Source: a virus. Taken from it: a DNA stretch of 36,633 nt. Position numbers and translations under genes: made by a program. Of this stretch, positions 6,362 to 13,505 are shown one piece after another. A model generated the notes under the pieces. That model had not been told where the DNA came from. It saw only the letters and a program-made list of their open reading frames with translations, and did not search any database. Position 1 is the first letter of the stretch, and each line of letters begins with the position of its first letter. Where the stretch lies: positions 1-36,633 of the IMG/VR virus record IMGVR_UViG_3300027733_000117. One strand, written 5' to 3'.

Positions 6362-6772
6362 ATGAAAACAATGATGAAAAAAGCAGAAAAGGGTATGCAA
6401 ACCAAACCTAAAAAAGGAAAAATGATGTCTGAATCAGGAGATCTTGCTGATGCATTAAATGAAACTAAGCGTATGCGTGAAGCTGGTAAAGCTCCTAAAA
6501 CAGATAAAGATGCTGGTAAATTTATGGATAGACTTAATAAAGAAGGCAAACTTGGTCCTGCTAAACCTAAAATGAAAGTGGGGGGTCGTTTAAAAGATGT
6601 TCCAGCTGGTAATGCTGGTTTACCTAAACTTTCTACAGATGTAAGAAATAAAATGGGCTTCAAAAAGAATGGTGGAGCTATGAAAAAAGCAATGATGGGC
6701 TCATCAATGATGGCAGATCCTATGATGAAGAAAGGTGGCTCTATGAAGAAATGTAAATATGGCTGCAAGTAA
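6362..6772 (+). CDS. Met/Lys/Gly-rich protein, 136 residues
   Basis: A very methionine- and lysine-rich polypeptide with repeated M-K-K and K-x-G-G words, an acidic helical patch (SGDLADALNETKRMREAGK) and a Cys-containing end (MKKCKYGCK). It starts two bases after the previous stop. Composition resembles disordered virion-internal or scaffold-like phage proteins; the function is unknown. A long antisense frame over this gene has no independent support. Confidence 0.65.
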   Translation: MKTMMKKAEKGMQTKPKKGKMMSESGDLADALNETKRMREAGKAPKTDKDAGKFMDRLNKEGKLGPAKPKMKVGGRLKDVPAGNAGLPKLSTDVRNKMGFKKNGGAMKKAMMGSSMMADPMMKKGGSMKKCKYGCK

Positions 6773-6935
6773 TTCAGGAGCAAAAGAGTTACTCGACACA
6801 ATGATGGATGTTATGGAAAACATACAGAACTGTGATGATGCTGCTTATGGATTAAGAATGAAGATTTTAAATAATATTGATTATTTGATAGATGCTTTAA
6901 TGGAAGAATATGAAGAAAAAAAAACCTGTGCTTAA
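6759..6935 (+). CDS. Small helical protein, 58 residues
   Basis: ATG 6759 overlaps the end of the previous gene by 14 bases. The product is an acidic, predicted all-helical peptide (LLDTMMDVMENIQN, then RMKILNNIDYLIDALMEEYEE), unlike its basic neighbours. It could be a dimeric coiled-coil adaptor. No family recognised. Overlap with both neighbours and helical periodicity support it as a real gene. Confidence 0.55.
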   Translation: MAASNSGAKELLDTMMDVMENIQNCDDAAYGLRMKILNNIDYLIDALMEEYEEKKTCA

Positions 6936-7071
6936 AATGCACAAGCCTGCAAAAGCACCTAAGGTGGCACCTCCTAAACCAATTAATGGTAATTATATGA
7001 GAGAGGCTGACACACCAAGTAGATTAAAATCTCCTATGCTTCCTATGAAACAGAAGAGACTTTCTAAATAG
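6910..7071 (+). CDS. Small Lys/Pro-rich protein, 53 residues
   Basis: The frame begins MKKKKPVLKMHKPAKAPKVA and ends MLPMKQKRLSK followed by TAG at 7069-7071. It overlaps the previous gene by 26 bases. It is basic, proline-rich and probably disordered. It is the last + strand gene; its TAG stop sits 45 bases before the bidirectional terminator. Function unknown. Confidence 0.55.
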   Translation: MKKKKPVLKMHKPAKAPKVAPPKPINGNYMREADTPSRLKSPMLPMKQKRLSK

Positions 7072-7115
7072 ATTTTTGTTCGTTTCGATTAAATTTGTGA
7101 TTCATTTTGTTAAGT

Positions 7116-7149
7116 AAAAAGGGAACCATGTGGCTCCCTTTTTCTTTTT
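7116..7149. terminator. Bidirectional intrinsic terminator
   Basis: An A-run (7116-7120) precedes a GC-rich stem (AAGGGAACCA / TGGCTCCCTT, one mismatch) followed by TTTCTTTTT. It works as a terminator on either strand and lies exactly between the last + gene (stop 7071) and the convergent minus-strand gene (stop at 7148). Confidence 0.85.
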
Positions 7150-8011
7150 AAAATAACTGTAAATAATTATCATGGTTTCCCCAATAAGGATTTGTTTTAC
7201 TTAAATCTGTACTAGAATATATATTATAATGAGACGTAAAATGATGTCCATGATTAATATGAACAGCAGGATTTACACATTCCCATTGAGTTCTAACGAT
7301 ATTACCTACCTGAGGTTCAATTAATCCTGAATTATTTACTAATGCGTTAGCTAGAATAGATTCACAGTGAGCGATAGCCTCATCAAATCTCATAGTCATT
7401 TGATGAAAGGGCTCATGTTTGGTTGGCACTCCTTGGAATCCATCTTTACATATGCCCATATAGTTCATGTTAGTTATAACTTCTCCTTCATTTACATCAG
7501 GATAATCAAAGTAACTCTCTGGGTACAACACATCATGTTCTAGAAATGACACATATTTATAATTGTTTATGTTTCTAGCTACATACAACAGTTGCATAAC
7601 TTGCAACAATTGATTTAGATGAGCAAACGTTTGTGTCCAAGCAATGTATTCAGGAAAAGGATTTTCTGGTTCATTTCTCCACATACATGTAAGAATATCA
7701 GCTTTTCCTTCAGCAGCTTTTTCTATACTCTTTAATGATGCAACTATGGCGTTGTTGATTTTTGGATTAACATTGTTTGAATAGAATACACCAAGTCTAT
7801 CATTATTACTAGAAGGATAGACAAGTAGTCCACCCTCTTCTACTGTTATAGTTTCTGTATCAACTCTTACAACTAAACTTTTTCTATTTCCTGGTGAAGG
7901 ATCTCCAACAATATCATTGTTTGCCATAATGATTAATCTATTGCCTTTAACTTTAGATCTAACTATGTGTAAACAATCTACACCACCATAAGTTGCGCTA
8001 ATTATATTCAT
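7148..8011 (-). CDS. Glycosyltransferase-like protein with extra N-terminal domain
   Basis: The 287-residue protein has two parts. Residues ~1-65 form a beta-rich domain opening MNIISATYGGVDCLHIV and carrying ANNDIVGDPSPG, a motif I have seen on other proteins without function. Residues ~66-287 resemble a GT-A glycosyltransferase, with YVSFLEHDVLYP around 153-164; Glu-His-Asp is in the place of the DxD metal site. A His-rich C-terminal part (HINHGHHFTSHYN) could bind metal. It may glycosylate phage DNA, virion proteins or host surface sugars; the Thr/Ser stalks at the other end of the window are a conceivable target, unproven. ATG 8011 overlaps the GroES-like stop (TAATG), so I prefer it to the upstream TTG. 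Confidence 0.55.
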   Translation of the reverse strand: MNIISATYGGVDCLHIVRSKVKGNRLIIMANNDIVGDPSPGNRKSLVVRVDTETITVEEGGLLVYPSSNNDRLGVFYSNNVNPKINNAIVASLKSIEKAAEGKADILTCMWRNEPENPFPEYIAWTQTFAHLNQLLQVMQLLYVARNINNYKYVSFLEHDVLYPESYFDYPDVNEGEVITNMNYMGICKDGFQGVPTKHEPFHQMTMRFDEAIAHCESILANALVNNSGLIEPQVGNIVRTQWECVNPAVHINHGHHFTSHYNIYSSTDLSKTNPYWGNHDNYLQLF

Positions 8012-8298
8012 TACCAAACAAGGATTACATCAAATGGAGACACTAATAACTTATTCTCACCATTGATAGGGATCACTGGCGCTTTACCTAAAGATGCTGG
8101 ATCTACCAAGATCTCATCACCTACCTTGATGTCTGTAACAAGATCACCAACAGCATGCACTGTAAGCTTATTAAGCTTTTGCATCATCTCTCTTTCAAGA
8201 GCTTCTTTTGTGTTGTCGTCCACAATAAGTTTACCTTCATCTTTCTTAGGAAGGTCTAGTAACAATCTGTTACCACGTAGTTTTTTAAAATCAGTCAT
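8011..8298 (-). CDS. GroES-like co-chaperonin
   Basis: The 95-residue length and beta-barrel pattern fit GroES: a start like LRGNRLLLDLPKK, the central VHAVGDLVTDIKVGDEIL strand pair, and the ending ENKLLVSPFDVILVW (compare GroES ...yLImresDILAiv). Residues 23-45, where GroES has its mobile loop, are a charged helix-like segment (TKEALEREMMQKLN). No GroEL is in the window, so like T4 gp31 it would work with the host chaperonin to fold phage proteins such as the capsid; that is inferred. It overlaps both neighbours by 1 base. Confidence 0.7.
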   Translation of the reverse strand: MTDFKKLRGNRLLLDLPKKDEGKLIVDDNTKEALEREMMQKLNKLTVHAVGDLVTDIKVGDEILVDPASLGKAPVIPINGENKLLVSPFDVILVW

Positions 8299-8573
8299 TA
8301 TGCTTCAATATTAGTTAGTTTCTTAAATCTTGCAATATCATCACCTTTCAAATGAATATCTGATTGGAAGATGTCACGCTTACGTTGTACACCTACTACT
8401 TTGCCAGTCTTAGGATTGTGTGTAGGAACCTCCTCAACACGCTCATGAATATCATCTAGTAAAATAACTAGCTCATCATCAAATGCAATGCTGCGAATTA
8501 CCTTGTTTACATTGAAAGAGTCTGTAAACTCTTTGTCTCCCTCTGTACGAGTGTAGAAAAATTGATTTGTCAT
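8298..8573 (-). CDS. Hypothetical phage protein, 91 residues
   Basis: The product begins MTNQFFYTRTEGDKEFTDSF, then NKVIRSIAF, LVILLDDIHER and a C-terminal DIFQSDIHLKGDDIARFKKL. This arrangement (FYTRxE, SFNVxKVIRS, LLDDIHER) is one I recognise from conserved hypothetical proteins of related phages, without known function. It is soluble, beta-rich and acidic. It overlaps its upstream neighbour by four bases (ATGA). Confidence 0.7.
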   Translation of the reverse strand: MTNQFFYTRTEGDKEFTDSFNVNKVIRSIAFDDELVILLDDIHERVEEVPTHNPKTGKVVGVQRKRDIFQSDIHLKGDDIARFKKLTNIEA

Positions 8574-8986
8574 TGGTTTATTTTATTTAAAAGTTCAATA
8601 CGTCTCTTATTAACTTCTTCAAATTTATACATACATGATTCAACATCAGTATGCTCATCCAAAGTTAATAAAATAATATTAGATTTATCATACTCTAGTT
8701 CAGGATATTTATTCTTAGGAAGGATATGATGAAAGAATATTGATAATGCTTCACTTCCTAAGTAGTTTCCACTCACTTCTGAGTAATGTTTGCGTTCTTT
8801 CCAGATCTCTAAGAAGAAGTTTCTCATTGTTTCTATCTTAGTTTTCTGCACAAACATATCACGCTTAACTGATATCAGCCCACCTCGTTTAGGAGTGATG
8901 GGTTTACGCTTGATGTGACTCAAACATAAACCCTTACCCCATACACGATTGTTGCAGCCATCTACACTACACTCCTGTGCTACCAT
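8570..8986 (-). CDS. Zinc-finger/HNH-like nuclease candidate
   Basis: Residues 6-24 carry C-x4-C-x8-C-x2-H (CSVDGCNNRVWGKGLCLSH), a small zinc finger. Further on, HYSEVSGNYLG, FFHHILPKNKYP and NIILLTLDEH give an HNH-like beta-beta-alpha layout with paired His and a distant Asn and His. That combination resembles lambda NinG/Rap-type recombination endonucleases and other phage HNH proteins. It lies beside dUTPase and recA, which fits recombination or repair of DNA ends. A free-standing homing nuclease is an alternative. It overlaps the dUTPase gene by 20 bases. Confidence 0.6.
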   Translation of the reverse strand: MVAQECSVDGCNNRVWGKGLCLSHIKRKPITPKRGGLISVKRDMFVQKTKIETMRNFFLEIWKERKHYSEVSGNYLGSEALSIFFHHILPKNKYPELEYDKSNIILLTLDEHTDVESCMYKFEEVNKRRIELLNKINQ

Positions 8987-9389
8987 GTCCTGCTGTTCCT
9001 CTTTCAGTTTCTGATAATTCTTCTACTTCTACATATTGTGCTAATGGTACAGGCATGATTACTAGTTGAGCAATACGATCACCTACGTTATAGATATCTG
9101 ACCATGGATTCTTTAAGTTGAATGTAACCATTATCTCACCTCTATAACCACTATCAATTACACCAATAGAATTGGACATAGTTAAATCTGTGTTACGTAC
9201 AGAGGAACGTGGGAACACAAGTCCCACCATTCCTTCTGGTATCTCTACTGCTAATCCTGTACTATATACTATTTGACTGTCTCTAGATAAATCAAGTGAT
9301 GTAGCTACAAGATCTGCACCTGCATCTCCTGGCTTACCAAACTTAGGCTTCTGTGCCTTCGAATCCAACTTCTTGAAGTGTATCTTCAT
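8967..9389 (-). CDS. dut: dUTP diphosphatase
   Basis: This full-length (140 residue) trimeric dUTPase hydrolyses dUTP to dUMP and pyrophosphate, keeping uracil out of phage DNA and feeding dTMP synthesis. All five motifs are present: I DAGADLVA (22-29), II PRSSVR (60-65), III GVIDSGYRGEIMVTF (76-90) with the catalytic Asp79, IV GDRIAQLVI (103-111), and V RGTAGHGSTG (130-139). Motif V normally reads RGxGGFGSTG; the Phe that stacks on uracil is His135 here and one Gly is Ala. The gene overlaps recA by 47 bases. The UDG-like protein elsewhere in the window makes uracil control an apparent theme. Confidence 0.93.
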   Translation of the reverse strand: MKIHFKKLDSKAQKPKFGKPGDAGADLVATSLDLSRDSQIVYSTGLAVEIPEGMVGLVFPRSSVRNTDLTMSNSIGVIDSGYRGEIMVTFNLKNPWSDIYNVGDRIAQLVIMPVPLAQYVEVEELSETERGTAGHGSTGV

Positions 9390-10410
9390 CTTCTGTTTCG
9401 TTTATTTCGTTTACGTTATTAATTTTACTAACAATATCCTGACGTAGTTTGTCAAAGAATTCTTCATTGTCTGTTAATAGAGTTCTAAACTCGTCAAGCT
9501 CATACTTGATCTCATTGTATGTGATAGTCTTACCATACTTACGTAAGATTCCAAGATCACTAGCCATATCCATGATCTCTAGCATACGATCAATACCTAC
9601 GCCAAACAATATCTCAAACTCTACGCCCTTGAAAGGAGGAGCCATCTTGTTCTTGATAGTCTTGATCTTAGTTAGATTACCATAAGCTTCTGTACCTTCC
9701 TTAGCAAGAGTCTTACTCACCTCTACACGAACGTCAGCATAGAACTTCAATGCATGACCTCCCTGAGTTGTACGAGGATCGCCAAACATAACACCAATCT
9801 TCTCACGATACTGAGATACAACAATTACACATGTCTGATGCTTAGATAGAATACCTTTTAGTTTAGGATAGACATCACTATTAAGCTTAGCCTTACGACC
9901 AATAGAACTATCACCAACCTCGCCATCCAAAACCTTCTTAGGGATTAAAGATGAGTCTGAGTCAATGATAACAAGATCAATCTCTCCTGTGTTAATCATA
10001 TCCATAGCAATTTGAAAACCCTCCTCGCCACAAGTTGGCTGAGCAATTAACATGCTTGCAATATCTACACCTAGAGCAGTAAAGTAATTAGGATCAACAG
10101 CATGCTCGCCATCGATGTACAAAACCTTGCCACCATCAGCTTGACAGTTAGCTACAGCATGTCCACAGATAGTAGATTTACCTGAACCCTCCCAGCCTAC
10201 AAGTTCATAAAGTTTCCCTTTAACGAAACCTCCCACACCTAGAGCGATGTGATCAAATGCAATAGATCCTGTCGAGATAAGATCGTATTCATTGTGGTTT
10301 TTATCACCTAGTGATAAGATAGTACCCACGCCATACTTTTTGTTTAGGGCGTCTAATGCGTCCTCTAGCTTAGATTTACCTGAAGCTGCTTCTGTTTGCT
10401 TTTTTGCCAT
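9343..10410 (-). CDS. recA: RecA recombinase
   Basis: 355 residues, close to bacterial RecA. It polymerises on single-stranded DNA and carries out ATP-driven strand exchange. Visible: Walker A GWEGSGKST (72-80), catalytic Glu in DGEHAVDP (~102), Walker B LVIIDS (146-151), the L2/MAW signature SQYREKIGVMFGDPRTTQGG (199-218) and the KNKMAPPF core segment. It is far closer to bacterial RecA than to T4 UvsX. The C-terminus is acidic, as usual. I chose ATG 10410 (MAKKQTE) rather than the frame's beginning at 10476, because the upstream residues are encoded by the leader and an intrinsic terminator lies just beyond. A ~100-base leader precedes it. Confidence 0.93.
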   Translation of the reverse strand: MAKKQTEAASGKSKLEDALDALNKKYGVGTILSLGDKNHNEYDLISTGSIAFDHIALGVGGFVKGKLYELVGWEGSGKSTICGHAVANCQADGGKVLYIDGEHAVDPNYFTALGVDIASMLIAQPTCGEEGFQIAMDMINTGEIDLVIIDSDSSLIPKKVLDGEVGDSSIGRKAKLNSDVYPKLKGILSKHQTCVIVVSQYREKIGVMFGDPRTTQGGHALKFYADVRVEVSKTLAKEGTEAYGNLTKIKTIKNKMAPPFKGVEFEILFGVGIDRMLEIMDMASDLGILRKYGKTITYNEIKYELDEFRTLLTDNEEFFDKLRQDIVSKINNVNEINETEDEDTLQEVGFEGTEA

Positions 10411-10450
10411 TTCGTTTATTTTTTTGTTATATAAAGTTACAAATAATTCA

Positions 10451-10492
10451 TTAAAAAAGAAATAGCCTAGAAGCAAAACCTCTAGGCTATTT
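10451..10492 (-). terminator. Intrinsic terminator after nrdJ/Cys-rich gene
   Basis: A perfect 12-bp stem (AAATAGCCTAGA at 10460-10471, TCTAGGCTATTT at 10481-10492) with a 9-nt loop is followed on the minus strand by a T-run (complement of TTAAAAAAG, 10451-10459). It ends the nrdJ transcript before recA. Confidence 0.85.
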
Positions 10493-10514
10493 GGAACTCT
10501 TCACAATCTAAATA

Positions 10515-10649
10515 CTAATCTTTAGATCCCTTAACCCACTTAGGAGTGTAAGGACAATTTAAGCACTTGCTGCCACAGCAGACGCCTCTACTTGCTAAGA
10601 ATTCTCTAGACAAGCTCGCAGGCACCTCCACCACAGGCGACTGATTCAT
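10515..10649 (-). CDS. Cys-rich mini-protein, DUF5522-like, 44 residues
   Basis: A short frame overlaps the last 44 bases of nrdJ in another phase and encodes SLSREFLASRGVCCGSKC followed by LNCPYTPKW. The REFLxxRGxCCGxxCxNCPY pattern is one I recognise from small bacterial and phage proteins (DUF5522-like), with four Cys likely to bind a metal or an iron-sulfur cluster. ATG 10649 gives 44 residues; a TTG at 10613, just ahead of the nrdJ stop, would give a 32-residue form beginning at the conserved part. Close coupling to nrdJ, which needs reducing partners, may be meaningful but is unproven. Confidence 0.65.
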   Translation of the reverse strand: MNQSPVVEVPASLSREFLASRGVCCGSKCLNCPYTPKWVKGSKD

Positions 10650-12456
10650 TAAAGTTGACTTCATCAGCTACCTCTTTAATTTTAGTGATATCGATCTCTT
10701 TAAGTTCACTTATTAGTGAATTATATTTCTCTTCAGTGATGTCCTCGAAAGGAGCTTGCTGATAAGACCCACCCCAATAAGGTAGTACAGACAAACCATT
10801 GTAAAACTCACGATTCTCCCACATCCACTGACCTACAGTTTCCCACTCATCTTCTTTAACAGAGATGGTAGCACTTACGTTATGAGTGTTCTCTCCATCT
10901 ATATGTCCTGAACCAATCCAGTTAGTAGAGAAATGTTTAACTCTTTCTAGTGTATCAAGAGCTGTCTCAGTACGTAATATAGAACCTTCTGGCGCTTTAA
11001 CAGGAATGCGTACACATACAGTATCTGTAGGGCGTAATACATCATCTTCACATAACTCAGGATGATTAGCCATTAGATACTGTGCAATGTCTTCGTTCTT
11101 GTTGAAACGCATTGTACGTAAATAATAATCATTATGCCAAGCATGAATACCAGAAGCAGTTCCTAACACTAGAGATGTAGTACCTGAAGGTTTAACACAA
11201 CTAATACGAGCTGCTTCATTAATGCCAGTTTTCTCAGAGATCATCTGATTAACTTTCTTAGCTACAGTGGCTGCCATCTTTAAGTCGTATTTCATAATCT
11301 CACCACTTCCTATACCAGTCATACCAATACCTAATAAAGCATCGTGCTGAGTTGTTTTAGACCAGACAGGACGAAGATAGTGGAAGTCAGTAAAACCTGC
11401 CTGTAAGGTGCCAAAGAATGCTGCAGCAGCTACACGATTGTTTAAATCATACTGGTCTTCTATGTCACTTACATTCACTTCACATAGATTACAAAATTGG
11501 TAAGGGCGTAATGCAATTTCACAACATGGGTTTGTTCCCCAATCTAATTCATTACTCCAATACAAACCTGGTTCTCCAGATCCTGATGCTTCTACACGTT
11601 TCCATAGATCCATAAATTGCTCTTTACTCACTTCACCACGAGGTAACACTGCAGAGTTGTTAGAACGTCCACGTTGTTCGTTAAGCTCCCACCAGTTGCC
11701 ATACTTACATGTAATCATCTCTTCATCTGTATAATCAAACAAACAAATCATTGCACTTCTACGTATACCACCAGCTAACACTGAGTTAGCAATGTGACAT
11801 AGTATATCATGACATTCTAGAGTGGATAATCCTTCACCTGGACCTTTTCTATCTAAGATGGCTTGAATGTGTGTAAGACAAATCTTCAATGGCTCTGGTC
11901 CTGGTGCTTTACCACCTGCTGTTACAAGACGTGCACCTTTCTCACGAATAGCACGAAAGTCAAACTTAGGCATGAATCCACCTTCTAGATAAGCTTTCAT
12001 TAGCACCTTTACAGCATCAGCCCAACCCATAATACTATCCTCAATTAGATAGGTACGAGGTTTGCCTGGTTTAGTGATGTCTGGTAGTTCAAAAACATGA
12101 TGTGTTTGTACTGAATAGCCTACACCTGTACCTCCTAACAATAAGAACATTGTCTCAGAGAAACTATGAATACTATCAATTGGTAAGTAACAACAGTTGT
12201 ATATACGAGCGTTGTTAACTTCAGCTGCAGCACCAGCAAACTGTAGTGCTCTCATAGAAGGCAAGATCTTCTTGTCTTTAATCATTGGAATAGACTCCTT
12301 GATTGACTCCTCTAAATAAGGATACTTCTTGATCATCATTGCCTCATATCGACCAATGATTTCATCCCACGTCTCTCTCCTGTTTAGCTCAGGAATAAAT
12401 TTTGCATACTTGCTAAAAACTGTAATTTTACTCAAGGCTTCTAATCCTAAATCCAT
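10606..12456 (-). CDS. nrdJ: Adenosylcobalamin-dependent ribonucleoside-triphosphate reductase (class II)
   Basis: The 616-residue enzyme reduces ribonucleoside triphosphates to dNTPs using a B12-generated thiyl radical. It resembles the monomeric Lactobacillus-type RTPR: NCCYLP (Cys88/89), NPCCEI (thiyl-radical Cys, ~311), YQFCNLCEV (Cys322), KPSGTTSLVLGTASGIH in the barrel, and a C-terminal ACGGGACELV (Cys608, Cys613) as the re-reducing pair with the same four-residue spacing as in RTPR. It is shorter than the ~739-residue Lactobacillus enzyme, mostly through smaller insertions. Class II enzymes work with or without oxygen but need cobalamin from the host. A promoter-like motif lies ~40 bases upstream; the stop is TAG. 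Confidence 0.92.
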   Translation of the reverse strand: MDLGLEALSKITVFSKYAKFIPELNRRETWDEIIGRYEAMMIKKYPYLEESIKESIPMIKDKKILPSMRALQFAGAAAEVNNARIYNCCYLPIDSIHSFSETMFLLLGGTGVGYSVQTHHVFELPDITKPGKPRTYLIEDSIMGWADAVKVLMKAYLEGGFMPKFDFRAIREKGARLVTAGGKAPGPEPLKICLTHIQAILDRKGPGEGLSTLECHDILCHIANSVLAGGIRRSAMICLFDYTDEEMITCKYGNWWELNEQRGRSNNSAVLPRGEVSKEQFMDLWKRVEASGSGEPGLYWSNELDWGTNPCCEIALRPYQFCNLCEVNVSDIEDQYDLNNRVAAAAFFGTLQAGFTDFHYLRPVWSKTTQHDALLGIGMTGIGSGEIMKYDLKMAATVAKKVNQMISEKTGINEAARISCVKPSGTTSLVLGTASGIHAWHNDYYLRTMRFNKNEDIAQYLMANHPELCEDDVLRPTDTVCVRIPVKAPEGSILRTETALDTLERVKHFSTNWIGSGHIDGENTHNVSATISVKEDEWETVGQWMWENREFYNGLSVLPYWGGSYQQAPFEDITEEKYNSLISELKEIDITKIKEVADEVNFNESVACGGGACELV

Positions 12457-12480
12457 ATGTTTAATTGTTTATGTGTTGTT

Positions 12481-12518
12481 AAAAAAATAAGGGCCACAAA
12501 TGTAACTTTGTGACCCTT
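12481..12518 (-). terminator. Intrinsic terminator overlapping the nrdJ promoter candidate
   Basis: A 12-bp stem with one mismatch (AAGGGCCACAAA 12489-12500, TTTGTGACCCTT 12507-12518; loop TGTAAC) is followed on the minus strand by a T-rich run (complement of 12481-12487). It would end the transcript from the gene at 12547. Confidence 0.8.
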
Positions 12519-12527
12519 ACCAAACAA
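12497..12527 (-). promoter_or_regulatory. Bacteroidota-type promoter candidate for nrdJ
   Basis: On the minus strand TTG (12527-12525) lies 20 nt before TACATTTG (12504-12497), matching TTG-N(17-23)-TAnnTTTG. The start codon is 41 bases downstream at 12456. The -7 element falls inside the terminator hairpin, so one sequence may end one transcript and start the next. Pattern match only. Confidence 0.5.
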
Positions 12528-12546
12528 CCACTTTTGAAAATTAAGA

Positions 12547-12951
12547 TTAACTATTTTCCTTATCAATAATTGAATTAGTTAGTCTAGTTTCTAGCTGTTT
12601 TATAGCTTGTTCAATAGCTCCTGATTCAGCTTCTTTTCTAGTTCTATAAACATTATTTGATCCACTAGTAGCTATCTCATTCATTATAGAATAAGTGAAA
12701 AATAATGTATCAGGAAATGTTGTAACATTAATATACATGTTATGATGATCAAAGAAATCAAATAAGTTTCTAGGATTACCATCAAGTATAGCAGCAATGT
12801 TACGATTGTCCATTGCTTGTGCTCTTACGTGATCTTTAAAATCTTCAGGAAGACTTTCATCATTTAATGATTGTAGCATTACTTCTAAGTAATAGCTACA
12901 AATAAGTTTAGCAGATTCTGGGTTCTGCTCTAATAATTCTATTCCTTTCAT
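12547..12951 (-). CDS. Hypothetical protein, 134 residues
   Basis: An acidic, mostly helical protein with no family I can name. The N-terminal half includes LEQNPESAKLICSYYLEVML; the centre has NLFDFFDHHNMYINV; the C-terminus is a helix with RTRKEAESGAIEQAIKQLE, a phrase common at the ends of phage hypothetical proteins. It overlaps the upstream gene by four bases and is the last gene before a terminator. Confidence 0.65.
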   Translation of the reverse strand: MKGIELLEQNPESAKLICSYYLEVMLQSLNDESLPEDFKDHVRAQAMDNRNIAAILDGNPRNLFDFFDHHNMYINVTTFPDTLFFTYSIMNEIATSGSNNVYRTRKEAESGAIEQAIKQLETRLTNSIIDKENS

Positions 12952-13505
12952 ACAAGTTCTTCTTGTTTAATTTTGTCTAAATCTAATTCTTCATTTTCTA
13001 TAGTAAAACCATCCCATACTTCCATATCTTCTGTAAACTGCATGTCGAGTCTTTCTTCCCAATATGTACGTAAGTCATCTGTTTTTTTAAAGATTCTATA
13101 TTGTAAAGATATCTCATCTCTATGTAAACCACTTTTTATAATCTTAATAACTTTTGGAAAAGAATCTTGAAACTCTTTAGATGTTTGAGAATACAAACCT
13201 TCTCTAACAAGTGCAAAATCTTTCTTCCATTTCTTATCTAATGTATATACAACTACTACAAAACCATCTTCATAATCATAATCATCAATCATTTGTTTTG
13301 TACGCTGATACTCATCATCTAAGAATTCTCTAAACTTATCTAGATTACTTGGTTTAAACAAGAGATATACAGCATTTTGATACTGTACATCTCTTCTAGC
13401 ATCGCTCATATAACCATTTAGATAACCATTTTCTTTAAGCTTATCTCTATTGATTTTAAGAGTGGGCACTATAAATATACTTGTGATTGTTTTCTTTAAC
13501 TCCAT
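12948..13505 (-). CDS. Conserved hypothetical phage protein, 185 residues
   Basis: The opening (KKTITSIFIVPTLKINRDKL, then NGYLNGYMSDARRDVQY) and the middle (VYLLFKPSNLDKFREFLDDE, DDYDYEDGFVVVVYTLD) form an alpha/beta protein whose pattern I recognise from related phages, always unannotated. The C-terminal segment (SLQYRIFKKTDDLRTYWE) is helical and acidic. It sits next to the RecB/Cas4-type nuclease, with which it may be co-expressed. No catalytic motif is visible. Confidence 0.7.
   Translation of the reverse strand: MELKKTITSIFIVPTLKINRDKLKENGYLNGYMSDARRDVQYQNAVYLLFKPSNLDKFREFLDDEYQRTKQMIDDYDYEDGFVVVVYTLDKKWKKDFALVREGLYSQTSKEFQDSFPKVIKIIKSGLHRDEISLQYRIFKKTDDLRTYWEERLDMQFTEDMEVWDGFTIENEELDLDKIKQEELV

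Noticed and set aside
6346-6801. 151-residue minus-strand ORF opposite the Lys/Met-rich gene
   Set aside because: Shadow of the real + gene at 6362; hydrophobic composition is what the complement of Lys/Met codons gives.
8570-8986. Intron or homing element inserted near dUTPase
   Set aside because: The HNH-like gene is free-standing and overlaps intact neighbours; no interrupted gene is seen.
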